NCBI RefSeq assembly: GCF_007829835.1
Contig: NZ_VIWP01000004.1
Span: forward strand, 561,340-625,339
DNA length: 64,000 nt
From: Neorhizobium alkalisoli
Lineage (GTDB): Bacteria > Pseudomonadota > Alphaproteobacteria > Rhizobiales > Rhizobiaceae
Reading direction: 5' to 3'
Position 1 is the stretch's first letter. Every line of letters begins with the position of its first letter. Under the pieces are notes generated by a model. The model was not told the DNA's origin, ran no database searches, and saw nothing but the letters and a program-made list of their open reading frames with translations. Below are positions 16,197 through 26,405 of this stretch, piece by piece. A program made the position numbers and the translations under genes.

Positions 16197-18440
16197 ATGG
16201 ATATGAACGAAATCAAAGAAATCTTTTTCCAGGAATGCGAAGAACAGCTCGCCGAACTGGAATCGGGTCTTCTTAAGCTGAACGACGGGGACCGCGACCC
16301 CGAAACGGTCAATGCCGTTTTCCGTGCCGTTCATTCCATCAAGGGAGGAGCCGGTGCTTTCGGTCTGGACGACCTGGTTGCCTTTGCGCACGTCTTCGAG
16401 ACGACGCTGGACTGCGTCCGCTCCAACAAGCTCGAGCCGGGCCCGGATGTTCTTAAGGTCATGCTGAAGTCGGCCGACGTGCTGGCCGACCTTGTCACCG
16501 CCTCCCGCGATGGCGGTGGTGTCGACGAGGCGAGAAGCCGCGGCCTGGTCAAGGAACTCGAAGCGCTTGCCAATGGCGAGACGCTCGCTCCGGCAGCCCA
16601 TGTCGAGGCACCGAAGGCTGCTGCCGCGCCGGCCGCTCCGATGCCGGCGCCGACGGACGAGAGCGGCTTCCAGCCGATCCCGTTCTCCTTCGACGACGAG
16701 CCTGAGACGTCGACCTTCGAAGTCACCTTCAAGCCGCGCCGCGAACTCTATTCCAAGGGCAATGAAGCCGCTCTGCTGCTGCGCGATCTCTCGCGTCTCG
16801 GCGAAATGAGCATTCATTGCGACATCGATTCTCTCCCGGACCTCGACAAGATGGATCCGGAAGCCTCCTATTTCGGCTGGACGATCTTCGTCACCACCGA
16901 AAAGAGCGAGGACGACATCCGCGCCGTCTTCGAATTTGCCGAATGGGATTGCGATCTCGAAGTGAAGCCGGTTGGCGCCGCTGAGACGAGTGAAGAACTG
17001 CCGATGGTTCCGGTACCGTTCGATCTTTCTGCTCTCGATGACGAGCCGGCCGTGGAGACTTCGGCTGTCGAAGAAACCGTTGCTGCTGCCGTTTCCGCCG
17101 CACAGACTGCTTCCGACGTCAGCAAGGTCGCTGCTGCCGCGGCCCGCGTCGAAAAGAAGGAAGCCGCAGCGCCTGCCGCTGCAGCCCAGAACAACGCCGC
17201 CCAGAACAATGCCGCAGCAGCTGCCGCTGCCGCCGGCCAGACGATCCGCGTCGATCTCGATCGCGTCGACCGCCTGATCAACCTCGTCGGCGAGCTTGTC
17301 ATCAACCAGGCGATGCTCTCGCAGAGCGTCATCGAAAACGATGCGACCGGCACCTCGGCCGTCAACATGGGCCTCGAAGAGCTGCAGCAGCTCACCCGCG
17401 AGATCCAGGACTCGGTCATGGCCATCCGCGCGCAGCCGGTCAAGCCGGTGTTCCAGCGCATGTCGCGTATCGTTCGCGAAGTGGCCGACATGGTCGGCAA
17501 GCAGATCCGCCTCGTCACCGAAGGTGAAAACACCGAAGTCGACAAGACGGTTATCGACAAGATTGCCGAACCGCTGACGCACATGATCCGTAATGCCGTC
17601 GACCACGGCATCGAAAGCCCTGAAAAGCGCGAGGCCGCCGGCAAGGATCCGGAAGGCACGATCAAGCTGTCCGCAAAGCATCGTTCGGGCCGCATCCTGA
17701 TTGAACTGCAGGACGATGGCGGCGGTATTAACCGCGAGCGCGTCAAGCAGAAGGCGATCGACAACGACCTGATCAGCCCGGATGCAAACCTCTCGGACGA
17801 AGAAATCGATAACCTGATCTTCGCACCGGGCTTCTCGACCGCAGACCAGATCTCCGACATTTCCGGCCGCGGCGTCGGCATGGACGTCGTCAAGCGCTCG
17901 ATCCAGGCACTCGGCGGTCGTATCTCGATCTCCTCGCGTCCGGGTCTCGGTTCGACCTTCACCATGAGCCTGCCGCTGACGCTCGCCGTCCTCGACGGCA
18001 TGGTCGTCACGGTCGCCGGCCAGACCCTGGTCGTGCCGCTGACGGCAATCGTCGAAACCCTGCAGCCGGAAGCATCCGCCATCCATTCCTTCGGCGCGAC
18101 GCAGCGGTTGATCTCGATCCGCAACTCCTTCTGCCCGCTGGTCGATGTCGGTCGCATCCTCAACTTCCGCGCCACCCAGGCCAACCCGGTCGAAGGTGTC
18201 GCTCTGCTGGTGGAATCCGAAGGCGGCGGTCAGCGCGCGCTGATGGTCGATGCCATCCAGGGCCAGCGTCAGGTCGTCATCAAGTCGCTCGAAGCCAACT
18301 ATACCCACGTTCCGGGCATCGCAGCTGCCACCATTCTCGGTGACGGTCGCGTCGCACTCATCCTTGACGTCGATGCAGTTGTCGCCGCTTCCCGCGGTCA
18401 GTCGCTCCGGGCTGAAATGTCTCTGGCTGCCACGGGCTGA
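16197..18440 (+). CDS. cheA: Chemotaxis histidine kinase CheA
   Basis: The 747-residue protein has the standard P1-P5 layout. P1 carries the phosphorylated His46 in VHSIKGGAGAFG. A P2-like region covers about 155-260. An Ala/Asn-rich linker (about 315-345) precedes the P3 dimerisation helices. P4 is the ATPase, with the N-box HMIRNAVDHGIE, DDGGGI and GRGVGMDVV. The C-terminal CheW-like P5 begins near 600. Its autokinase activity is set by chemoreceptors, and it phosphorylates CheY1, CheY2 and CheB. cheW begins 5 bp downstream. Confidence 0.97.
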   Translation: MDMNEIKEIFFQECEEQLAELESGLLKLNDGDRDPETVNAVFRAVHSIKGGAGAFGLDDLVAFAHVFETTLDCVRSNKLEPGPDVLKVMLKSADVLADLVTASRDGGGVDEARSRGLVKELEALANGETLAPAAHVEAPKAAAAPAAPMPAPTDESGFQPIPFSFDDEPETSTFEVTFKPRRELYSKGNEAALLLRDLSRLGEMSIHCDIDSLPDLDKMDPEASYFGWTIFVTTEKSEDDIRAVFEFAEWDCDLEVKPVGAAETSEELPMVPVPFDLSALDDEPAVETSAVEETVAAAVSAAQTASDVSKVAAAAARVEKKEAAAPAAAAQNNAAQNNAAAAAAAAGQTIRVDLDRVDRLINLVGELVINQAMLSQSVIENDATGTSAVNMGLEELQQLTREIQDSVMAIRAQPVKPVFQRMSRIVREVADMVGKQIRLVTEGENTEVDKTVIDKIAEPLTHMIRNAVDHGIESPEKREAAGKDPEGTIKLSAKHRSGRILIELQDDGGGINRERVKQKAIDNDLISPDANLSDEEIDNLIFAPGFSTADQISDISGRGVGMDVVKRSIQALGGRISISSRPGLGSTFTMSLPLTLAVLDGMVVTVAGQTLVVPLTAIVETLQPEASAIHSFGATQRLISIRNSFCPLVDVGRILNFRATQANPVEGVALLVESEGGGQRALMVDAIQGQRQVVIKSLEANYTHVPGIAAATILGDGRVALILDVDAVVAASRGQSLRAEMSLAATG

Positions 18441-18445
18441 CCTGC

Positions 18446-18913
18446 ATGTCGGATGTCATGAAGAGCATGTCCCAGGGAAACAAGGAACTGATCGCCTTTC
18501 GGATAGGCGATCAGGAATTCTCGGTGAACATCATGTCGGTCCGCGAAATCCGCGGCTGGACCCAGGCAATGCCGATGCCGCATGCTCCGCCCTACGTGAT
18601 AGGGATGATCAACCTGCGCGGCGCCGTCCTGCCCATCGTGGATCTTTCGCTGCGGCTCGGCATGAAGAAAGCCGAGCCCACCGATCGCCACGTGATCATC
18701 GTCGCTCAGTTCAAAAATCGGATCGTCGGCCTGCTTGTCGAGGCTGTTTCCGATATCCTTACGATTACCGACGACAATATCCAGCCTGTCCCCGAGATCT
18801 CGTCGGATCTCGAGAGGCAGTATGCGAGAGGCATATTGGCGATCGATAAGCGGATGATCTGCATGATCGAGCTGGATGCCCTCTTCCCGGAGCAGGAAAG
18901 CGAAGCCGCATGA
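18446..18913 (+). CDS. cheW: Chemotaxis adaptor CheW
   Basis: This 155-residue protein carries the CheW fold with FRIGDQEFSVNIMSVREI and GMINLRGAVLPIVDLSLRLG. It links chemoreceptors to CheA. It overlaps cheR by 4 bp (ATGA). Having cheW inside the operon resembles S. meliloti rather than Agrobacterium fabrum, in which cheW is elsewhere. Confidence 0.95.
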   Translation: MSDVMKSMSQGNKELIAFRIGDQEFSVNIMSVREIRGWTQAMPMPHAPPYVIGMINLRGAVLPIVDLSLRLGMKKAEPTDRHVIIVAQFKNRIVGLLVEAVSDILTITDDNIQPVPEISSDLERQYARGILAIDKRMICMIELDALFPEQESEAA

Positions 18914-19818
18914 TGTCTTTAGGTGCGATGGAAAGCCGGCAGTCGCCGGATGAAGTCCTGGCAAGCGGAGAATATCCGCTGACGCGGCGCGATCTCTCCG
19001 AGATCGCTGCGATGATCTATGCGGATGCGGGGATCTATCTCAACGATTCCAAGGCCTCTCTCGTCTATTCGAGACTGTCCAAGCATATCCGCAATCTGGG
19101 GCTCAGGGGCTTCCGGGAATATTGCACGCTGGTCTCTTCGCAGGAGGGCGCTGCCGCCCGCCGCGAGATGCTGTCGCACCTGACCACGAATTTCACGCGC
19201 TTCTTCCGCGAAAACCATCATTTCGAGCACCTGCGCGACGAAGTCCTGCCGGGCCTGATTGCTCGCGCCAAGAGCGGCGGTCGTGTACGCATCTGGTCTG
19301 CCGCCTGCTCGGACGGACAGGAGCCCTATTCGATCGCGCTGACGGTTCTGTCTGCCCTTCAGAACGCCGCCGATTACGATTTCCGTATTCTTGCGACCGA
19401 CATCGATCCGAAGATCCTCGCCACGGCGCGCGCCGGTATCTATGACGAGAACGCTCTGGAAGCGATCAGCCCGGCCATGCGCAAGCAGTGGTTCCGTGAA
19501 GTCGATGCCGGTGGCCGCCGCAAATTCCAGGTCGATGACCGCGTCAAGAAGCTGATCACCTTCAACGAGCTCAACCTGATGGCCCAGTGGCCGTTCAAGG
19601 GCGGTTTCGACGTGATCTTCTGCCGCAACGTCGTCATCTATTTCGACGAACCGACCCAGGTGAAGATCTGGTCGCGTTTCGCTTCGCTGCTGCCCGAGGG
19701 GGGGCATCTTTATATCGGCCACTCCGAACGGGTGTCCGGTGATGCGAAGAACGCGTTCGATAATATCGGGATCACGACTTACCGCTACACCGGCAAGTCT
19801 GCAGGGAGGAAAGTATGA
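18910..19818 (+). CDS. cheR: Chemoreceptor glutamate methyltransferase CheR
   Basis: The 302-residue protein has the N-terminal helical CheR domain followed by a SAM-dependent methyltransferase. The SAM site reads [17 protein letters not shown], with [13 protein letters not shown] further on. [14 protein letters not shown] matches the conserved TxFFR stretch. It methylates receptor glutamates during adaptation. It overlaps cheW upstream and cheB downstream by 4 bp each, so expression is tightly coupled. Confidence 0.96.
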   Translation: MMSLGAMESRQSPDEVLASGEYPLTRRDLSEIAAMIYADAGIYLNDSKASLVYSRLSKHIRNLGLRGFREYCTLVSSQEGAAARREMLSHLTTNFTRFFRENHHFEHLRDEVLPGLIARAKSGGRVRIWSAACSDGQEPYSIALTVLSALQNAADYDFRILATDIDPKILATARAGIYDENALEAISPAMRKQWFREVDAGGRRKFQVDDRVKKLITFNELNLMAQWPFKGGFDVIFCRNVVIYFDEPTQVKIWSRFASLLPEGGHLYIGHSERVSGDAKNAFDNIGITTYRYTGKSAGRKV

Positions 19819-20855
19819 GCGCTCCGGCACGAGTCCTTGTCGTCGATGACAGCCCGACCATGCGCGGCCTGATCACGGCCGTCCTCAATTCCGATCCGGA
19901 AGTCAATGTCATCGGCCAGGCCGGCGACGCCATGGAAGCGCGTTCGGCGATCAAGCAGCTGAACCCGGACGTGGTGACGCTCGACATCGAAATGCCCAAT
20001 ATGAACGGGCTCGAATTCCTCGAGAAGATCATGCGCCTGCGCCCCATGCCGGTGATCATGGTCTCGACCATGACCCATCACGGCGCCCATGCGACGCTGG
20101 CTGCGCTGGAAATCGGTGCCTTCGATTGCGTCGGCAAGCCGGTTCCGGGCGATGCCCGTCCTTTCGTGGATCTGGCGGAAAAGGTGAAGGCTGCGGCCCG
20201 CTCCGGTCGCCGGCAGGTCGTCGCCGCGCCGGTTCCGGTTGCGACACCGGCAACTGAATACCGCGTCGGCCGCAAGGTTGTGGCGATCGGTTCATCAACC
20301 GGTGGTGTCGAAGCGCTGATCGCAGTGCTGCAAAAGTTTCCACAAAACTGCCCACCGACCGTAATTACTCAACATATGCCTTCCACGTTTACCAAAAGTT
20401 TTGCTGAACGGCTTAATCGTATCTGCGCTCCTGTAGTGCAGGAAGCGACCGATGGCGCACGGCTGGAGATTGGCAAGGTCTATCTAGCGCCCGGTGGCGA
20501 ACGGCATCTGCAGGTGGTCAATCCGTCGGCGCCCTGTTGCCGGCTGATCGAAAAGGACCCGGTGAACGGCCACAGGCCGTCTGTCGATGTTCTTTTTGAC
20601 TCGGTCGCGGAACTGGCTGGCCGCAATGCCGTCGGGGTTATCCTGACCGGCATGGGTCGCGACGGGGCTTCCGGTCTGCTGAAAATGCGCAGCGCAGGCG
20701 CTCGTACGATTGGCCAGAACGAAAAGACCTGTGTGGTCTACGGCATGCCGAGGGTCGCCCATGAAATTGGGGCCGTCGAGCATCAACTGCCGCTAGGCTC
20801 CATCGGTGAAGAAATATTGAAGTTAACTGCCGCCCGAAAAGAAGGTACCGAATAA
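19815..20855 (+). CDS. cheB: Chemoreceptor methylesterase/glutamine deamidase CheB
   Basis: The 346-residue protein joins a receiver (phosphorylated D57 in [10 protein letters not shown]) to a C-terminal methylesterase. The catalytic triad is visible: Ser in [10 protein letters not shown], His in ITQHMP and Asp in [11 protein letters not shown]. Phosphorylation by CheA activates removal of receptor methyl groups. It ends in a TAATG overlap with cheY2. Confidence 0.97.
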   Translation: MSAPARVLVVDDSPTMRGLITAVLNSDPEVNVIGQAGDAMEARSAIKQLNPDVVTLDIEMPNMNGLEFLEKIMRLRPMPVIMVSTMTHHGAHATLAALEIGAFDCVGKPVPGDARPFVDLAEKVKAAARSGRRQVVAAPVPVATPATEYRVGRKVVAIGSSTGGVEALIAVLQKFPQNCPPTVITQHMPSTFTKSFAERLNRICAPVVQEATDGARLEIGKVYLAPGGERHLQVVNPSAPCCRLIEKDPVNGHRPSVDVLFDSVAELAGRNAVGVILTGMGRDGASGLLKMRSAGARTIGQNEKTCVVYGMPRVAHEIGAVEHQLPLGSIGEEILKLTAARKEGTE

Positions 20856-21244
20856 TGTCCCTCGCTGAAAAAATTAAAGTGCTGATCGTCGATGATCAGG
20901 TGACGAGCCGCCTGCTGCTCAGCGACGCACTGACACAGCTCGGTTTCAAGCAAATCACTGCCGCCGGTGACGGTGAGCAGGGCATGAAGATCATGGCCGA
21001 GCAGCCACACCACCTCGTCATTTCCGACTTCAACATGCCGAAGAAGGATGGGATCGAGTTCCTGCAGGCCGTACGCGCCAACCCGACCACCAAGAAGGCG
21101 GCGTTCATCATCCTGACGGCTCAGGGCGACCGCGCTCTTGTGCAGCGGGCTGCCCAGCTCGGCGCCAACAACGTTCTCGCCAAGCCGTTCACCATCGAAA
21201 AGATGAAGGCTGCCATCGAGGCAGTGTTCGGAGCGCTCAAATGA
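20855..21244 (+). CDS. cheY2: Chemotaxis response regulator CheY2
   Basis: A 129-residue receiver with D13-D14, phosphorylated D58 in [10 protein letters not shown], Thr in ILTAQGD and Lys in AKPFTIE. In rhizobia phospho-CheY2 binds the motor switch (FliM) and slows rotation. It overlaps cheB (1 bp) and cheD (4 bp). Confidence 0.95.
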   Translation: MSLAEKIKVLIVDDQVTSRLLLSDALTQLGFKQITAAGDGEQGMKIMAEQPHHLVISDFNMPKKDGIEFLQAVRANPTTKKAAFIILTAQGDRALVQRAAQLGANNVLAKPFTIEKMKAAIEAVFGALK

Positions 21245-21798
21245 ACGATGCCGCCGCTGCCAGGCGCATTCACATCATCCAGGGGGAGTGGAAGGTCGTC
21301 AACGATCCGAATGTCGTCCTTTCGACGATCCTTGGATCCTGCGTGGCTGCCTGTCTTCGTGATCCCGTTACGGGAGTCGGCGGCATGAACCATTTCCTGC
21401 TTCCCGGCACGGCCGGGGCAGGAACCTCCGGCGGTGACGCCACCCGCTACGGCGTTCATCTGATGGAATTGCTGATCAACGGCCTGCTGAAGCAGGGCGC
21501 CCGCCGCGACAGGCTGGAAGCCAAGATCTTCGGCGGCGCCAAGACGATTGCCAGCTTTTCCAATGTCGGCGAACAGAATGCCGCCTTCGCGATGCAGTTC
21601 CTGAAGGATGAAGGCATTCCGATCGTCGGTTCCTCGACCGGTGGCGATCACGGCCGCAAGCTCGAATTCTGGCCCTCCAGCGGTCGCGCGCGGCAATATC
21701 CGCTGACCGGTGCAGAAACCCAGAAAACCGTTGCGCTCGAACAGCGTCCGGTTCGTGCTCCCGTCAAGCCAGTCGAAGATTCGATCGAGTTCTTTTAA
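21241..21798 (+). CDS. cheD: Chemoreceptor glutamine deamidase CheD
   Basis: The 185-residue CheD has the Cys/His/Thr active site: Cys34 in LGSCVAACL, His51 in GGMNHFLLP and a Thr in the ATRYG region. FGGAK and [15 protein letters not shown] are also family marks. It deamidates receptor glutamines so that they can be methylated. It is coupled to cheY2 by ATGA; cheT follows after 32 bp. Confidence 0.95.
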   Translation: MNDAAAARRIHIIQGEWKVVNDPNVVLSTILGSCVAACLRDPVTGVGGMNHFLLPGTAGAGTSGGDATRYGVHLMELLINGLLKQGARRDRLEAKIFGGAKTIASFSNVGEQNAAFAMQFLKDEGIPIVGSSTGGDHGRKLEFWPSSGRARQYPLTGAETQKTVALEQRPVRAPVKPVEDSIEFF

Positions 21799-21830
21799 GC
21801 ATAGCAAGCGGGATCCATACGAGGACAGCC

Positions 21831-22220
21831 ATGAACGAGATCGTCGCCCCGAACACCGCTTCCCTCGAGGAATCCCTGCCGGAAGTCCTGATGCGTCTCG
21901 TATCGGAACTTCACGACGTCGCTTATCTGATCGAGCGTATCGAGCCCCAGGTTCTGGAACTCGGCGGTCCGCAGATCCTCCAGCATCCCGACAGCATGAA
22001 AGTGCTGCAGGGCATCGACCTCGCGGTTCAGAAGACGCGCGGTCTTGCAGAATTCATCGATACCGTCACCGCGAGCATTCCGACCGAATGGAAGGTCGAT
22101 GTCTCGACGGCACTCAGCCTCGTCAAGCTTGCCGACATGCAGAAGGCATTGGCAAACGGGTTGCGCCACGGTCACTCGCAGCCGATCAACAAGGCCGCAG
22201 GCGACTTCGATTTCTTCTGA
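21831..22220 (+). CDS. cheT: CheT-like chemotaxis accessory protein
   Basis: A 129-residue, mostly helical, soluble protein with GAGGACA upstream of its ATG. Its position after cheD and before fliF is that of S. meliloti cheT (orf10). CheT has been reported there to take part in signal termination and to affect adaptation through CheR. The sequence has a long helical hairpin pattern like a four-helix-bundle phosphatase and ends in FDFF. Homology is inferred mainly from size and gene order. Confidence 0.75.
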   Translation: MNEIVAPNTASLEESLPEVLMRLVSELHDVAYLIERIEPQVLELGGPQILQHPDSMKVLQGIDLAVQKTRGLAEFIDTVTASIPTEWKVDVSTALSLVKLADMQKALANGLRHGHSQPINKAAGDFDFF

Positions 22221-22369
22221 TAAGGCCTGAAAACCGGCCTGCGGCAGGGCTCCCACCCCTCTACCGCATCTGCGAAGGCCCTGCGCCTTCGAAACGCTCG
22301 CACAAGCTTCGGCAACTAAGTTGGCCTCGGGCATAGGCTCGATATCTTGTGTGACGATGTGGGAACAGA

Positions 22370-24043
22370 ATGAATCTGTTGGCTCAATTTTCAACAATCT
22401 TTAAAAATCTGGCCAATTTGGGCCAGACGCGATTGATTGCTCTTGGCGCAGTTGGCGTCGTCTCGGTGGCTATTGTGCTCGCCGCCGCACTTTACGTGAA
22501 CAAACCGGCCTATGAGACCCTTTATACGGGCCTCGAGACCACGGACCTGAACCAGGTCAGCATCGCACTTGCAGAAGCCAATCTTCCATTTGAAGTCGGC
22601 ACGGATGGCAAGAGCGTGCAGGTTCCTGTCGGCATGACCGGTAAGGCACGTCTGCTGCTCGCCGAGCGTGGCCTGCCGAACAGCGCCAATGCCGGTTACG
22701 AACTCTTCGATAATGTCGGCTCTCTCGGCCTGACCTCGTTCATGCAGGAAGTCACCCGCGTCCGCGCCCTTGAAGGCGAGATCGGCCGTACCATCCAGCA
22801 GATCGCAGGTGTTGCCGCAGCCCGCGTCCATATCGTTATGCCCGATGTCGGCAATTTCCGGCGTGGTGAGCAGAAGCCGACCGCGTCGGTCATGATCCGC
22901 GCCAGCTCGTCCACCGGCCGCAAGGCCGCTTCGTCCATTCGTCATCTCGTTGCTTCGGCCGTTCCGGGCCTCGATGTCGAGGACGTGACGATTCTCGATT
23001 CGACCGGCCAGCTGCTCGCTTCCGGTGATGATGGCGGCAACAGCCAGATCAGCCGTTCGCTGGGCGTCGTCCAGTCCGTCCAGCAGGAAATCGAAAGCAA
23101 TATCGACAAGGCGCTCGCGCCCTTCCTCGGCATGGACAACTTTCGCTCCAGCGTGACCGCACAGCTCAATACCGACGCCAAGCAGACTCAGGAAACCGTC
23201 TTCGACCCGAATTCGCGTGTCGAGCGCTCGGTGCGCACGACCAAGGAAGCCTCGAAGTCGCAGCAGACCGAAACAGACAACGCCACCACTGTCGAACAGA
23301 ACGTTCCGCAGGCCGCACCGCAGGCCGGTGGCAATAATGGTCCGAAATCTTCCGATCAGTCCGACAAGAAGGAAGAGCAGACCAACTACGAAATCAACCA
23401 GAAGACCGTCGCGACGACCAAGAACGGCTACCAGATCGAAAAGGTCTCGATCGCCGTCGTGGTCAACAAGGGACGTATCGCCAAGATGGTCGGCGAACCT
23501 GTCGATCAGGCCAAGATCGACGCCTACCTGGCCGAAATGCAGAAGATCGTATCCTCGGCCGCCGGCATCAATGCCGACCGTGGTGACGTCGTGACGCTGA
23601 CCGCCATGGATTTCGTCGAGACCCAGCTGCTGGATGACGCCGCGACCGGCCCGAGCATGATGGAAGTGCTGAACCGCAATATCGGTGGCATCATCAACTC
23701 GCTCGCCTTCGTCCTGGTCGCCTTCCTGGTGGTCTGGCTTGGTCTGCGCCCGCTCATCCGCACCGTCGGTGGTGGCAGTGCGGCTGGCGAACTCGCGACA
23801 GAAGGCGCAGGTCTCGAACTGCCCGACTTCTCGCCGGGCGGCGCAAGCCCATCGCTCATGGAAGGCTTCGGCTCGGACTTCGGTTTTGACGGGGGCGACG
23901 ACTTCATGGGTGGCGAAGACGAGGGCAGCTTCAACCGCCGCGTCAAGGAAGGTCCGGAGAAACGCCTCGCCCGCATGGTCGAGATCTCCGAAGAGCGGGC
24001 CGCAAAAATTCTCCGCAAGTGGGCCGTCGACAAGGCAGCCTGA
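22370..24043 (+). CDS. fliF: Flagellar MS-ring protein FliF
   Basis: The 557-residue protein has two transmembrane helices (about 23-44 and 442-462) flanking the periplasmic ring-building domains. YxPNSxN-like sequence GLPNSANAGYELFD and ALEGEIGRTI are typical of FliF. The cytoplasmic C-terminus, which binds FliG, is acidic and ends in KWAVDKAA. FliF oligomerises into the inner-membrane base of the flagellum. A strong terminator lies just downstream, so it ends the che-fliF transcription unit. Confidence 0.96.
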   Translation: MNLLAQFSTIFKNLANLGQTRLIALGAVGVVSVAIVLAAALYVNKPAYETLYTGLETTDLNQVSIALAEANLPFEVGTDGKSVQVPVGMTGKARLLLAERGLPNSANAGYELFDNVGSLGLTSFMQEVTRVRALEGEIGRTIQQIAGVAAARVHIVMPDVGNFRRGEQKPTASVMIRASSSTGRKAASSIRHLVASAVPGLDVEDVTILDSTGQLLASGDDGGNSQISRSLGVVQSVQQEIESNIDKALAPFLGMDNFRSSVTAQLNTDAKQTQETVFDPNSRVERSVRTTKEASKSQQTETDNATTVEQNVPQAAPQAGGNNGPKSSDQSDKKEEQTNYEINQKTVATTKNGYQIEKVSIAVVVNKGRIAKMVGEPVDQAKIDAYLAEMQKIVSSAAGINADRGDVVTLTAMDFVETQLLDDAATGPSMMEVLNRNIGGIINSLAFVLVAFLVVWLGLRPLIRTVGGGSAAGELATEGAGLELPDFSPGGASPSLMEGFGSDFGFDGGDDFMGGEDEGSFNRRVKEGPEKRLARMVEISEERAAKILRKWAVDKAA

Positions 24044-24070
24044 GTACCTATCACGAAAATATGATCAAGG

Positions 24071-24096
24071 AAGGCCGGGCTTGCCCGGCCTTTTCT
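24071..24096 (+). terminator. Intrinsic terminator after fliF
   Basis: AAGGCCGGGC-TT-GCCCGGCCTT is a perfect 10-bp stem followed by TTTTCTTT, 28 bp after the fliF stop codon. Confidence 0.9.
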
Positions 24097-24400
24097 TTCA
24101 ACCTTGCCACATACTTGGCGGATTCTGCTCATAACAATGCCAAAGTTGGTTCGGCTTTAGCCGGGGAAAGTTCCCCCGCGGCCATAGCAATTCCTGCACC
24201 ATTTCCTAAAATAACTATGATTCGTACGGTAAATTCCGGCTTCAGGATGGAGAAGCTTGGTTTGCGGTGTTTTGATTCTGGGGTTCGGGTTTGATAATCC
24301 GGAGGCGGTTCAAGGCATTTCAGGCTGGACTATCATACGTCGTTTGATGAAACCGACACGCGCGACTGCGGTCGTAGCGTGTCCGGGGAGCAGATCGCGA

Positions 24401-25138
24401 ATGGAGTTGCCAGAGGCAGACAGGACACCGGAAAGCCGCCGCCCGCAGGATCCGGCTGGCTCCAGGATCATGTCGCGCGAGCAGCTCGTGAGGCGTCTTT
24501 CGGTTTCCACCAGATCCAACAACGTGCAGGCCGTGATGCGGCTTCTGGCCGACTATGTCGGCGCATCGCATTTCCTTCTTGCCCGTTACGATCTCGTCCA
24601 GGAACAGGGGCTCGACTTCATCGTCACCTCAAACTGGCCTTTCGATCTCGTGCGGCGTCTGGGCGCCGATCTGGCAAGTGGATATGCCCGCTCTACAGAG
24701 CTCGAAAAATGCCTGTCGCTTCTGACACCGAGCTTCTCGCTGCTGCCGGATGACATTTCTCCGCCGGACAATATCAGCCGCCAATATTGCGCCCTGACCT
24801 TCTGCGTCGGAAAAACCCGTTTCTCTCTGATGCTTCTCTTCTCCGAAGGCATCATCCTGTCGCAGGAACGTCTGCGCGAAGTCGGACTTTTCGCGGCCTA
24901 TGGTGCAAGTTTTGCCGAAGCGCGCGATGCCAAGGCGGAGCGCGATTTCGAACTGACGGAACGCGAGCTGGAATGCCTGTTCTGGATCGCGGAAGGCAAG
25001 ACCAGCGACGAGATCGCCGTCATTCTCGGCATCTCCCGCAACACGATCAACAACTACATCACCAGCGTGATGCGCAAGACGGCCACCAAGACACGTTCGG
25101 AAGCGATTGCTTACGCAGTTCGCAACAATCTCGTTTAG
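24401..25138 (+). CDS. visN: LuxR-family motility master regulator VisN
   Basis: An upstream in-frame start at 24257 exists, but the ATG at 24401 has GGGGAG upstream and gives 245 residues, close to known VisN. The N-terminal ~170 residues form an autoinducer-binding-like domain. The C-terminus is a LuxR helix-turn-helix (LTERELECLFWIAEGKTSDEIA, then ISRNTINNY). VisN acts with VisR as a heteromeric activator at the top of the rhizobial flagellar hierarchy and switches on rem. visR follows after 11 bp. Confidence 0.92.
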   Translation: MELPEADRTPESRRPQDPAGSRIMSREQLVRRLSVSTRSNNVQAVMRLLADYVGASHFLLARYDLVQEQGLDFIVTSNWPFDLVRRLGADLASGYARSTELEKCLSLLTPSFSLLPDDISPPDNISRQYCALTFCVGKTRFSLMLLFSEGIILSQERLREVGLFAAYGASFAEARDAKAERDFELTERELECLFWIAEGKTSDEIAVILGISRNTINNYITSVMRKTATKTRSEAIAYAVRNNLV

Positions 25139-25149
25139 AACAGGGGTAA

Positions 25150-25902
25150 ATGGGCATGGGGTTTTCCCGCAGCGGCGTTGTGGATGGGCCGGGCAGCATC
25201 CAGTATCTGCGCCTGCAGCGAGCCTCGAGCCGTTCCGATGTCTTTCCCAAACTCGTCGCGATGCAGAAGAACCTGCGTGCCCGCAACTTTGCCGTCTTCA
25301 GGGTCGCTGGTGCAGGGCTTCCGAACAAACGCAAGCTCGTCTGCGAGCTGGAGAACTGGGGCGTGCTTGCCGCCGAGCAGCAGGATCAGCTGATGGAAGG
25401 GTATGGCGAGATCTTTCTCGACCATATCGAAATGTCGGTCCTGCCATTGATCTGGACCGGCACGGAGAACGGCGCCTTTTCGGAAGCGGGCGAGTTTTCC
25501 TCGCTGGTGCGGCAGCTCGATGAACGGGCCACACCCTTTTCCGGTGTCGCCTTTCCCGTTCGCCTCGGCGCGCTTGGAAATGGCTATGTGGCTTTCCTCG
25601 CGGGTTCGCTTGCCCTCGAAAGCGACCTGATCATCGACCAGCATGTGAGAAGCTGCCAGGTGATGATGGATCTTCTGGCTCTCGACGAACGGCGCAGCAT
25701 GCCGGCCGAATCACTGAGCGAGCGTGAGGTGGCCTGCCTTCAGCTGGCCGGTGATGGCAGGATCAGCGAAGAAATTGCCGAAAAGCTCGGTCTCTCGGTC
25801 CACACCGTCAACGCCTATCTCGGATCGGCGACGATCAAGCTCAATTCGGTCAACCGCATCCAGGCGATCGCCAAGGCGATTCGCCTTGGCTACATTCACT
25901 AG
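25150..25902 (+). CDS. visR: LuxR-family motility master regulator VisR
   Basis: The 250-residue partner of VisN has an N-terminal ligand-binding-like domain and a C-terminal LuxR helix-turn-helix (LSEREVACLQLAGDGRISEEIA, then LSVHTVNAYL). AGGGGTAA precedes the ATG at 25150; an alternative ATG at 25156 is possible. VisN and VisR together activate rem. The gene is convergent with the unknown gene at 25966. Confidence 0.92.
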   Translation: MGMGFSRSGVVDGPGSIQYLRLQRASSRSDVFPKLVAMQKNLRARNFAVFRVAGAGLPNKRKLVCELENWGVLAAEQQDQLMEGYGEIFLDHIEMSVLPLIWTGTENGAFSEAGEFSSLVRQLDERATPFSGVAFPVRLGALGNGYVAFLAGSLALESDLIIDQHVRSCQVMMDLLALDERRSMPAESLSEREVACLQLAGDGRISEEIAEKLGLSVHTVNAYLGSATIKLNSVNRIQAIAKAIRLGYIH

Positions 25903-25965
25903 GCGCCTTACGTCCAATCGGACATGCGAAGCGCGGCGGTCGGAGACTGCTGGGTGGTTTCGGCG

Positions 25966-26400
25966 TCAGTGCGACGTTGAGCTTGCGGCGACGAACTTGG
26001 CGTCGAGCAGGCTGCGGGCCAGAAAATCGGTGTTTTCATCCGGATTTTCAGACGGATTCTGGAATGAGATATGGTCGATTTCCAGTCCCGCGCTCTGGTC
26101 AGCGAGCGTCAGGCGAGCGTAGACGGAGACGCCACGTGGTTTGATTTCCAGGTCCAGCACCACTTCCGGCTGACCATTCCATTCAAGCTTGAAATCGCCG
26201 CCGGCGCCGAAGCTGACCGTGCCCGGATGGAAATAGAGCTCTGCGGCGGAAGAGACGAGGTCGGACAGACTGCTATAGCGTTCGAGACGCAGCAGAGAAA
26301 TCAGGTCGCCAGCGTCCAGCAGACGCAATTCGGATGCGACGGGGCTGAGGGCGGTAGCGACGATCTTTTCCCGTTCGAGGGAATAGGCGCATTTTTTCAT
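25966..26400 (-). CDS. Conserved protein of the flagellar locus, function unknown
   Basis: This 144-residue soluble protein starts 5 bp after the flhB stop, so it is the last gene of the minus-strand flagellar operon. A similar-sized unknown gene occurs at this position in other rhizobial flagellar clusters. No signal peptide or membrane helix is visible; the middle (VSVYARLTLAD) looks beta-rich. I cannot assign a function. Its constant linkage with flhB suggests an assembly or regulatory role. Confidence 0.7.
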   Translation of the reverse strand: MKKCAYSLEREKIVATALSPVASELRLLDAGDLISLLRLERYSSLSDLVSSAAELYFHPGTVSFGAGGDFKLEWNGQPEVVLDLEIKPRGVSVYARLTLADQSAGLEIDHISFQNPSENPDENTDFLARSLLDAKFVAASSTSH

Positions 26401-26405
26401 GACGC

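Noticed and set aside
16125..18308. 727-codon open frame on the minus strand
   Set aside because: It is antisense to cheA, whose domains and motifs are complete. Long antisense frames are common in GC-rich DNA with this codon use.
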